From Durusdinium trenchii (lineage: Eukaryota > Sar > Dinophyceae > Suessiales > Symbiodiniaceae), in NCBI GenBank assembly GCA_963970005.1, contig CAXAMN010028917.1, positions 36,135-100,134 on the forward strand: 64,000 nt of DNA, given 5' to 3'. Positions 36,701 to 48,700 of this stretch are shown here, in pieces. Every line of letters starts with the position of its first letter. The first letter of the stretch is position 1. A program made the position numbers and the translations under genes. The notes beneath the pieces were generated by a model. The model ran no database searches and was not told where the DNA came from. It saw only the letters and a list, made by a program, of their open reading frames with translations.

Positions 36701-39700
36701 CTCATGTTCAAGTGTCACTCTGGAATGCCCTTTTTCTCCCAAAATTGGTATATATATGTATATTGTATTATATATTAAATGAACTGTTTATCAACCCCAC
36801 ACAAGCGTAGAGGCCGTAGAGGCAAACATTAATATAGTATTTGTGCGAAGAGTCATGGGCACTGCCACCAATTCCGATAATTCCGCCTGCCACTGCTAGA
36901 GAATCGCTCCAATACTCAAACCCCCTTTCTGAAACCTGGTTTCGTTGTGAATCTCATCACTCTTAGTCCAAATGGTTGATGAACCACGTACGTGAGACAC
37001 CCCTGGTTGCCTCAGAGCACCCATTCCCACGTACCTTTGCTCAGCGCACCTTTGGATCACCATATTCACGTTTGTCAGGTCAGGTGCATCGCTTTCGAAC
37101 AAAAAAGGTTAAACCTATACGCTGCCTCATCCTGTTGATGGGGAGCAAAGAACTGGCAAAGAGCAGAGAACTCCCACTTCCAAATCTGGAAAAAAAAAAC
37201 ACAACTTCCTTCAAACGCACTTCACTCAAGGTGTTGCCATGGCGTCACAACACCATCACTCCATCCACATGCACCGCCCAAATGCCCCGCAGAGGGCGGA
37301 CGCGCGCCTCGTCGAGCAACATGACCTTTGGATTACGCAGCACCGCTCGGCAGATGGCCACGCGCTGCTTCTGCCCACCGCTGAGCCGTGATCCACGGGG
37401 ACCCACTTCGGTCTCTAAGCCCTGGTTGCCGTTCCTGGAGCGGAGGGCGAGGCCGCAAGGGTTTGGGCAGCGCGGGTCGCCCAGTGTCGCGCTGTACAGC
37501 GCGGGGGGTCGCCCAGAGTGAGATGATGGATGGAAGTGGGACGTCGTTGGGAGGTCGTTGGATGGACCGTTGAGAAACAAATTGGACTTCTCTGGAACCT
37601 CTCCGGGAGAGTTTCGCCAATTCCCCAGAACAACCCACAGCCATTAGAACATGTCGGTGTTTTTGGCCGCACCCAACCCACAAATGTCTGTCTGTGTGAA
37701 CACCTGGTGGCTCTCCACAGATCACTCATTAATATGAAGTCTTCTCTCTTTGAATCTGAATGGTTGCAGAACATCTTGCTCTTTTCACAACTCCATACTG
37801 TCCATACTCCATCATACTCCTCATGCCCAGCCGGTGACATTTCAAGACATCCAACATTTGATTCACCTCGTTCACCAAGCTCAACATCTTTTACGGTCCC
37901 TGGACGGTCCCTGGAACCATCCCAACATACCCAGCCGCTCTGATCGGTTCCGGCAACCGGTCCGGAAGACCCCGGGTCTTCTGGAGGGGGGACCGGTCTA
38001 CTCACCGTCCCGTCCAGGTGAAACAGGGTGAAACAGGGGTGGAAACCGATGGAGCTGAAACGTATACCGCGTGAAAACAAAGGAACTCCTACACCCTGTG
38101 AGATCGGAGTTGGATGAGTTCTTCACGAACCAGAATAAACCAGGTGATTCCCGTCAGGTTCCAGGTGACGTTCTTCTTTGGTGTGCATCCATCGAAGGGC
38201 TGCTGTTAAATGAAAAGAACCCTTCCTTTTAGTCCCATATGAGTTTTGGATCAAAACACGACACCATTATTTGGACAGCCACGCTCTCTGTCTTCGTCAA
38301 GAGGTGTTCTGATTCTCTGTTTTCTCCAACCTTACCCGCGCTCCCCAGCGGAAAACCCTCACTGGGCGAACGCCAAGGATCTTGTAGAGGAAGCCTAGGT
38401 TGCACATCTTCTCGCACCTGGGTGAGCGATTTGAAGCAAGATTCTTCACTGAGGATGTTCAACTGTCCTGGGCATGGGGGTAGGTGGGACCTGGGGTACA
38501 AAACACATGGCGCATATGGATGTCATAATGGCACCTGTCCCTCCAATCCAATTTTCCCACCCACGCACGGCTCTGGATACCAGCGTGGGGCCGCTTCTCC
38601 TTACGATCCCTCAAACAACGTCGAGTCTCGTGAGATGTTCCAAAAACTTCCAAAAAGAACACCATCTCAGCTGGAAGTTGAAGCAAACTCTGTGTGAGAC
38701 CGGGTCCGGTCCATCCGACCGGGGAAATCCCCGAACGCAGCGTGTGGACTTGTCAGTCGACCAGTGCCGATGAAACATGAAGACCGGTGTTCTGTTCTCC
38801 ATGCAAACACTAAACCTGCTTAGACAGTATATTCTCAAATGATCCTCTGCCCAGAGGCAAACCGGACAGAGACAAAACCATACAAAAACCACCTGCTGCA
38901 TGTTGTTTCGGTCCCACGGCAAGCTCTCATATCAGACAGGCACTGTCGCAGGTACTCCTCGGTCACCTGGTCGCTCTCATCCACGCCGTACATCAAGTTC
39001 GTGCGCACCTCATGATGCGCAGTGCGTCCGAAAAAAGACAGGTCGGTCCGATTTCCTAATGGATGGTGATCCCCCAAAAGACCCACAAACCTCCGGTGTG
39101 GTTTCATGTCCAACGGTTCTACACTCTTGAAACAGAGAGTTGAAACAAACAAATATATAATATAACATAACCAAATGGCGCAAATGGAACAGAACAACAC
39201 AATAACACCCAAACAGATCGAACCATTCCGTCCGACCTCCTTCCAGATGCCAGGCCCCACCGGTGAGTCACCTCCGTGCCGCGTGTCGCGTCCGTGCCGC
39301 GCGGAGCCATGTCCGATCCCCGGCGGCACGTTGGCGTTGAAGAGGATCGGCTCTTGGCCCACGAAACCGATCCTCAGAGGGGGCGCAGACGGCGCGGAGA
39401 CGGCGCGAAGACGGCGCTCTCTGCGCGGAGCGCCTCACGGGTCCACGTGGGTTTGTGGTTGCAATGCAACGAGGTTGAGGACGTGTCCTATAGAAGATTG
39501 ATAATTGGGAAAGAGGGAACAACACAAAAGTGATGGGGTTCCGGGTTCCACCCATCCACGGGGTATAAATATAAGGGTTTTCTCAGTCAGGGGTGTGTAG
39601 GCCTCCAGCAAGAAGCGTTGAGATGCGGCAGACCTTTTCTTTCCCGCCGCTTGGAGTCCGCTCAACTTCGGCCAAACCAACTCCTTGAGGTTCTTCCTAA

Positions 39701-42700
39701 CGGTCCTAACTTCACTAAACTCTGGCGCCGCGTCACACCCCAACTAAGTCTCAGTACGTACCCTGTGGGGCGCACCCAACCACGTTGCGCCCCACTGAGT
39801 GCCGCCCGCCAAAAGCGGTGCACTCCGTGCGCGTGGTGGAACTGATCGGTGGCTGACCGCCTCCTCCGGTTCTCCGAAAATGCTGCGAGGCGCTGCTTGC
39901 GCCACCAGCGGATGTTCAAGGAATGCAGCGGCAGCTTCTCGGCGCCGATGAGGACCTGAGGTGTCACCGCGGTGCGGTGGGATCGCGCTGGTTTGGCGTA
40001 GCGGTGCGCTGTGCTCAGCAGTTGCAGTAGTGAGGAAAAAAAGAAGTCACCAGCAACAAACTTCACAAGCAACCATCAAACGGTCAAGAATCCACCCTCA
40101 AACTGCTACATGTCAATGTCGTCCGAAACCCTTGGTTGTGAGGGTCAAAGCCCTAGTTATAAGGGTCTAATCAGCCTTTAGATCACCCCCTGTTGGAGAT
40201 TCCGGTGTCCACGATCCACTCTGGCAGATTCCAATCTGTGGCAACTCCGAGCCGCACTGCCCTCCTGAGGATCATAGAAGCGCTGGAGCAGCGACATCAC
40301 CGTGCCTGAAAGCAAGGCAAAATGGATTGTAGTTACAGGACAAACACTTACTATTAAACAAATTACACCTGCGTAGACCCAGCTAGTAGCTAATCTAATT
40401 GAGCACCTGAGACGAAAATCCCAAGCGGGAAGACAAGTCAGGAGACAAGGTCAACAGCGGCTAACAAAACGCCAATCGAACAAAACAAGTGGGGAGACCA
40501 GAGGGGGGAACAAGTAACGAGACAAGGCAGCAGCAGTAGCAAGGCAGCAAACAAAATACCAAACAAACAGGCAAACAAGTGGGGAGACAACTGAGGAGAC
40601 CAATGGGGAGACAGGAGCAAGGACGCTACTAGGGGCTCCTGGCCTTACTACTAGGAGCAAGGACGCTACAAATGGGGAAACAAGCAAGGAGACTTGCGGC
40701 AACAGCGGCAAACCAAACGGGGATCACAGGCACCTAGTCATTGAGAAGTAAGAACCCTGGGCAATAAACCTCTGGGTGGAAGAATGAATCCCAGACTTAT
40801 AACTCACACGACTCATTTTGGAAGACAGGAGAGCTACATTTGACATAGCGGTTCAACCTTCAGGAACCCATTGGAGACAGTGCTGAACAACCAGAGGTGA
40901 GGTGAACCGGTGGTCTCGGTGGCGACACTATGCGACACTCCAGTTGACGCCATCAACGTCTCGGTGGCGTAGACTGTTGCCTAATCAAAACTCATCAAAA
41001 GCCTCCCCAGACATGGAGTGTAAAACATGCCAAGAGAGGTTGAGAGACCTATTATAAGACCCTGTAGTGGTACATATGATGGGCTATAAGGCTGTTCAAC
41101 TCAGGTACTTGTATCGCTTGTATACCATCTTAAGATATCTTAAGTACCCATTTTCTGAGGTACGGGTCGACTCCAGGTCCATTCGCTTCGCTTCGCTTCC
41201 CTTCGCTCCGAGCGACTCTTGCCACCGCCGGAGGGTCCGACCAAGCCTTGGTGCGAGTGAGCCAATGGCAGGATGGTGGAAGGGGGAAAAAAAGGGTTCC
41301 TGCCATGAACCCCATGAGTCCAAATGACTCTTCCGAAAAGAGTACCTCCGCGTGTTTTCAAACATCTTCTGCAAGTTGTAGGGGTCTCTCCCCTTCGATG
41401 GTCCTAGCAAGTTGGCTTCACAGTTCATGTGGTCGTCGGGCCTCCTTGTTCAAGGACCAATTGCGCTGCCCCGACCAGGTCTTCTTTTCAATCCGGTCTC
41501 TGTTTGGCTCTCATCGAGTCTCTGTGAGTTTAATCAACTCCAGTGATGATTGACCTGGAACGGGAGGAGTCCCTGTAGGGTGTCGAAGGGTTGAGCTTAT
41601 GGATTTGCACATGTTCTGTTTAGTGCCCCAACATACGCATCTTCAGCACTAGGATCAATAGGGCACGCCCAGGCTTTCACAGGGTTGTCGTGAGCATTTG
41701 AGCTGAAGCTCTGGTCATGTTGCTGTTGAAGAAAGAACTCCTGCACCACCTTTATGTGGTCATTCCACTTGAATATCTTGAATCTTGAGAGATCTGAGGT
41801 GTTCTCCGCTTCCCGTCGTTTCTTGACAGACCTTTATAGTCCACCCAAGCCCCCAACTTCGGCAGATCTGCGGCTTGTCGCTGTCGCTCAACCCTTTGGG
41901 CCCGGCGGCCGACTGATTGACCCGTGGTGATCCTGAAGTTGATGCCCTTGAGCACCTGCAGACACGAGCACCGGCCGTGGTGTTCTAAGGCCCGGCCGCC
42001 TGCAGAAGGAGAGGTTTTGTCCTCAAAAAACCACGCAACGCGAAGGCATCATGGAGTCGAAATGGACTTCCATGATCAAACCCATCTCAGTCTAATCTGT
42101 TCCTTATCGCTTCCGGAACTTGGGCGTTCATGCAGGATCTTTCGACCGGATTGCTCCGCCCCGAACTGGAACTTGTTGAACTCTCTTCAAAGCCCGGAGT
42201 TGGCTTCGAGTGGACTAACCGACTAACCTAGCTGGGTAAGCTTGGATTAAGGTCTGCCTAACGACCTGACCCAACCCAACCTACGACCCACGATTGGAGG
42301 ACGAATTAGCCACATCACCTGGGGATCGAATTGTGGTTGAGCCACATCGGCTTCTCGCCATGGCGCCACTGGCAGAAAAGAAGACGAAACGCTTCAAACC
42401 TACCGATCTTCGCCACATCTCACTTGCTCACCACATCCTTTTCCATCCTTTTCCGCTGTACTGAGGGCAGTGTTCCGCTTTTCGATCCAAAGACCAACTC
42501 CCAAACCCTCCACAGCTCGAGCTCGCCAGCTCCGGGTCGAACCTGAATCTCCGGACGGAAGGGGTAGAAGAACTTCACCTCCTGCGGAAGAGACAGCCAG
42601 GGTATACGGTTCGGTCATGATATAACTTCAAACTGCTTGCGGTTCATTTGGAGTGATCATTGCCCATGGCTGGTGTGTGGAAGCCATCAAAAAAGCCCGG

Positions 42701-45700
42701 TTCCGGTGCGCACGGTTCCGGTGCAACGGAGAGATCCAACCTTCATATCCATGGAAAACTATATTGTTAGAAACAAGTGCCTCGCTTCGTTCGTAACAAG
42801 TGCCTTACTAGTAGTAACAAGAAGCTATTACTTGTTCTGGTGGTTGGACATGTGTACAAGCCTCGGGCGAAACAACATCGCGTCCCTCGAAACGCCCCAA
42901 ACGCCTCAGAGACAGGTCTCAATCGGTTGGTTTGTGTCCAAAGGGCTCAGAGGAACTTCCAAACCCAGGTTGAAAACGTCCAACCCCTCGCCTGCCCGTT
43001 CCAAACCATCCGCATGGAACCCGCGAAAAACGGGTCACCCCGCATGGAACCACGTGGTTCCGACCCACCAAGGCTGGACCTTCACCCGGTTCGGCCGGAG
43101 TGAAGACTTGAGGGGGAACGTTGGACCGGTGGGTGCCAGGAGGAAGATCTTCGTTTCAAAGGTGGGACATCCAGGGAGTACATCGGTCATACATCCAATC
43201 ATACCTTCTGAGGTAAGCCCTACATTGCAATGTGTTTGCGGAAACTGATGCTAAGGGAAGTATACTGCCGTCGTTGTAATGGAAGAAATCCTGCACCACA
43301 TCCAAGAGGTGTTCTGACAGACTGTTCTGAGACTTTGCTCTCCACTGGGCCACCTATAACCTGCCAGCTGGCTCCTATAACAGAAACCCACCCATCCCAG
43401 ATCACGAATTGAGGCCATTGAGAAGTGTTATGAACATCAATTCCACCAGGCGCCCACCCGTTCTTCTGCTTTCGCCCTTCAAAAGCACGCCCTTCTCTCT
43501 TTCGCAACCCCCAGGTGTCCCCAAAACCAGCGCCCAAACCAGCACCCCAACGTCGTTCAACTGCCAGGTGGCGCGCCATAGAAACACCACCTCACCCCCC
43601 CCGTGTCAGGTCCTTGAACTCAATGATCCCAGCGTCCAACTTCTCCGGAGAATCGCCCTTGGGATCCAGGCCCTCGATCTGCGACTGGCGGTCCTTGGCT
43701 GCTCCAACTCACCGGGTCTGGTCCATGCGTGGAGAACCTCCGGGAGGAGTCGCTCCGTGGTGTTTCTTCGTATTCTTTTGGGGGTGCCTATAGACACCAC
43801 GCAGGGGACGGGCATCATTTACCGGCCCATTGCATTCAGACGCTCCATGGGACTGCCATATATGCCAACATTGGGGTGCTTTGGGGAGCCAATGTAGGCA
43901 TATGGCAGTCCCATGGAACGTCTGGGTTGCGTTCAAACACCATCCCAATGTAACTCTGTGTGTTGATATTCCAGTCCCATGGAGTGTTTGCTGACACTGG
44001 ATTGGGTATTCCGAAACTTGGCGGATGGAGCTCGGAGTGTCTGGTGTGAAGCTTGGCAAGAAACATAAGCTAATCCTGAATCCTCCTTGCTTCTGGCGAT
44101 ACTGATGTCTTCTTCGATGGGTTCCTGTCAAACTGGAGAGAGAGGTGATATCTCATATGACCTTTAGGGCTGCCACTTTGCTATCATTCCTGCTGTCAAG
44201 ATATTCCTATTGACAGCAACGGCTCGTCAGCTGCCGCATGTCGGGATCGGTCATGGTGGTCAGGAGAGTTTCAGACTTGCCCAAAGAATCCGCCACAACA
44301 TGGAAGAATTGAATAATACGGCCTAAGATAACAATATTGGACATCATGTCAGTCATCAACAAGAGAGGAGTTCCGGAAGTGCTAGTTTAGAAATGTTTAG
44401 GATCGCTTCAAACGCAATTGTTCCGCTCTTAGTCTTAGCTGTCTTAGTTATATAGTTCGACTTGCACAAGACCACAAAGAATGGAAAAGAGTCCCAAACC
44501 CAGCAAATCCACCACACCTCCTCTCCTAACCTCTGTGAACCCTGCTGGTCTATGTTCATCCACGTCACCATCAACTTGAACATGTCATGGCACGCCACCT
44601 GTTGGGAGCATCAGAGTCTGGGTTCACCCAGACTAAAGCGACTCAAAAGGGTCGGATGGCACGGACATCGAGCTTCGATGCCGACACGAAAAACTGAGAA
44701 AGCGACCCTGCTCCAACCTCTCTACCAAAAGACTGGTGGGATAGTGGGGGCGGCAGGTGTCAACACATATTTCTTTCCGTCCGTTGGGTTCATACCAAAT
44801 AAGGGAAGCTATAGGCTAGGCATAGTCAAAGAGACAAGCCTGCACCCGAAGCAGTGTGTTGCCCCCTACACTTTGGCAGGCAAAAGTGGCTTCTGAACCC
44901 ATCAGCTGGACGAGCTGGAATTGTTGAAGATAAAAAGTCAGTACTAGAGTTACTAGAGTCAGTCTATCAACACCAAACTCTCACCTCAGCAGTTTAACAT
45001 CCGAGTAATTAACCACGTTGAGAGAGCCGAAAGCCGGGCCCGTTTGCGGTCGTTGGCTGCTCCTCGGTCGTGGTTTCACCGCGCCTTGGCCTTGGTGGCA
45101 TCTCCCATCATCACAGCGGCCTCCGAAGAGCGTCGACGCGAAGAATGGAGAGATCGTCGATGTCGACATCCTTTCTGGGCATCTGAGTGTTTGCAGTTTT
45201 GCTTACAGTATCATCATCCGTGCTTGTTGGTTCTTCTTTCGGGCGGCAAACTACTATAGTTAGTGTTGTTCAGTGGGACAAGCATACACTGCATGCCAAT
45301 CAGTGACCGAGCTTCCAATTCAACGCGTAAGGATCCTCCCGTTCAAACAGTGTCACGATGCCTGTCCAGCATCATCTTTCCTTCTAGCAGTGCACCCATC
45401 CAGCCTGTCCAGCACCCATGCCGGCATAGAAAATACCTAGCAGTTCAAAGATGGCTGGTTGCTAGCAGTTCAAGGACACACATGCTCGGACCTGGCATGT
45501 GCTCTCAAAGAAAAACACTCCAAACTTGACCCGGCAAAGCAAGAAGCAACACGAACACCAACAGCTGATCCACTCAGATCACCCACCAAGTCGGGGTTGA
45601 CTGCACATCGTCCCACACCAAGCGACCCATAAAGGCCATCATCACGCCCTTGAAGTCCGCAATTCCTTCCTGGCGATGTGTGTTTTCGGCCCACGACCTG

Positions 45701-48700
45701 CGTTCGACCGGTTTTTGTGGGCAGTTGAGTGGGCCAGTTGTTTCAAGGGCAGAACGTGCTCAGACCTGGTGAGATAGTGCCTACTACACTTTGTCACTCA
45801 CTCACTTGTGAAGCTTTTGCTGAATAGTTTCTCAACTCATATACATTGTAGTACGAATACTTGATTACAACCATCATCCAATCTCTGGGAGGTTGGATGG
45901 CCTACAAGCATGATCCAAACTGCGCAGTGGGGTGGGGAACTGCAGCCTGCAGCCATCATTCAGCGAGGAACATCTCTGCTTGCACAAGTGAGTGCTCGAT
46001 AGTGCTCGCCTTCTCGCAGGGTTTGTCTTACACTATGGCTATGACAGGTGTTAAGGAGAGGACCTTAGAAGAGGGACCTTGGGAGATATATCGGCAACGG
46101 ATGGTTCACGAGCTGACGGAAGCAAGTCTTCATGCTGGACAGAATTGTTGACCACCATGAACACCTACCAATCATCCACTGCAAAATACCAAATTGCATA
46201 ATAATTGAGAGGTTCAACATATACCAACATTTACAGGGTCTGTAGGCTACCAGTGGGTCATTCTTCAACCAAGCAAAACCATGTGTATCTGTCATCCATG
46301 CACCCCTCATGAGTCATTCTTGACTCGATCGAAGACCCGACCAAATCCCTCGAAGACTCGACCGGAGCGGTTTTGCTTCCTGTCTTTTGACCTGAACACC
46401 TGAACCGCCCCCAAAAACACACCTGAACCGCCGGTGCTTTTGCTCGCGCCCCTCCGCTTCGTCCTTGATGAGGAGGGAGGCGACGTAGAAGCCACCCGCC
46501 ATGATGAAGAACATCACCCCGGAGGCGATCTCAGCGACGCTCGGCGAACCGCCGCGCCGGCCGTCGTCGGTGCGTCGAGATGGGTGCGTGGCGTGAGATG
46601 GTTGCGTGCAAATGGCGTCCACCGGTGGGCAAGAGCTCAAGAGCTGTCAAGATATTCAAGACGTGTATACAGACTTATATGATGCTGCCCAAATGTAGGA
46701 CCGCATCAGGAACTACCAATGGGAAATTCATCAAAATGGACTGCAGCCCAGTAGTACGACCACCTACACTAGTCACTAGCTCAGGTCATGCGTAAATTGG
46801 CCCTGGAAGAGAGTTGCACGAGTGCTGACCTGTGTGCTTCCAGAAGTACTGGCTTTGAAGAAAATGAGGGCACTGGACGGCATGAATTTCCCAAGGAGAG
46901 CTTTATAGTGCCCAAACGCTCCATGTATGCCATATATGCCTACATTGGGGTGGTTTGGGGGGTCAATGTAGGCATATATTCCATAGGGTGGATTGAGAGT
47001 AGATGGAAGAATCCCCAAGTTAGGTGGTTCATATGGACCCCCATCTGTCTAGGACATCTTGGTGTCTGCCATCTACGCCATCACCACTGTAATTGTCCTG
47101 TTGACAGTGAACCACACCCCGTACCCTGTTTTGGCGATCTTCGGTCTACGTTCCAGTCTCTTTTTCGACCAAGCTGCTCCGAAGCCAATGCCTGGCGAAC
47201 ATGGGGGAGCCAAGACGGGCGAATCGGTGACGAGACCCATTTGGACCATCAAAGCAATTGATTCTTGGAACATGAGCGACTTTTTTTTGACCAAACCAGA
47301 GATGGTGGTGGTTGTCAAGGTTTCACGTGGGTCTGACCCAAGATATCCCCAAAACCAGGATTGTTCAAGAAAAGCTCTGTGAAAAAAATCCTTTTGGCTT
47401 CGAGAAATCAGGGGGCTAGATTGTGAAGAGGTGTCCCTCCGCCAGCGATGAACTTTCACCCAAGATCACCCAAGTATGGCTCAAACGAGACATTGCCAAA
47501 ACTGGTCGAGAGCAAACAAACGAGCCATCATGGATCACCTAAAGTCTGAAACAGAAGGATTCGTTCTTGTCATGGGACACTCAACTCAACAAACTCACCA
47601 CAAAACTCCTTCTATCAGCACCCCGGCAACAGGTCACCCACCTGCTTTTTTTAAAAGTCTGCAAAAGCCACCAGAGGAGACCTGTAGAGTCGTCGGGTGC
47701 TGGTAGGTGTCGAGATGTTTTCGGTGTTGGACAATTCCTCCCCACCTGCGAGGACGTTGCGCTTGCACATGCCGGACATGGACTTCTCCACCTTAAGGCG
47801 TGACAACAGTCGTTTGTTTCCGTACGCGCCCAGTGTAAGCGAAGGTCGCCGGACCTCTAGATATGTAACTGTTCAGAAGATCTACCACATCCCGAGATCA
47901 AAACCCCAGCTATTGAGGGTCCAATCCAGAGCCATCCAGAGCCTCAAGGGTTTGGAGGGTCCCATGCCAGGACCCGTCGGTGTGAGTGGCATGTTAGGTA
48001 TGGTGCCGTGGAACTCTTTTGAGGATGTCCTGAATTCAGGAAAGTTGGTGGGTCACATGGATCGGATCTACCAAACACAATTTTGAAACTGGTAAGATGC
48101 AAGGGCATCTTGACGTGCGCAACACCAGCTGTTGAACATCGAGTGTGCAACATACAAGTGCGTGATGCAAGGAGTGCATAACAAAAATATATGCTTTATC
48201 TACATCACAAAAAATAACATCAAATCATCTCTTCATGAAACACAACATCCAACAACCGAGCCATTGCATTTCACAACTCTTCATCACAACTCAGCTTGCG
48301 GCCCACGTCATGTACATCTCCACCAAGCCCTTCTCCACGCCCAACGCTTGCACCGTCCGGGCATTCATCAAACTGTCCGTGACGATCTGCTGCGCGTTCG
48401 TGAGGTTCCTGGACGGCGCGTGATCGAACGGCGCGTGCGAAAGAAAAGAGCCAAAGAGTGGAGGAAAATCACGGCACCAAGTTGGTTTGGTCAATTCTAT
48501 TCAGCTGGATTGCAACAGCACCAAAAGAATTGGGAGTGTCCATAATTAAAGTTCAGCCTGAACTTGCCATCAACTGCCTCGATGAACTGTTTTCGGGTAG
48601 AGTCATAGGCAGGTGGCAAATGGTGGCAAGCACCAAAGGCAGCAAATCAAGTCGGCGTTGTCCGGGTTTGCTGCCTTCTAGATTTCCGACATCTGTAATG

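Noticed and set aside
44150..44230. Missing ABCB exon between exons 14 and 15 ([13 protein letters not shown]).
   Set aside because: The sequence is suggestive but the phase could not be made to fit on both sides, so it was not included.
47160..47191. Longer exon 10 ending at GCTTG|GTCG.
   Set aside because: The 14-nt version gives the exact expected spacing between GFG and the next helix; the longer form remains possible.
48654..48677. Alternative ABCB micro-exon reading KAANPDNA between exons 7 and 8.
   Set aside because: A direct exon 7 to 8 join with a GA donor and an AG|G acceptor keeps phase and aligns better; the alternative needs an AG|C acceptor.
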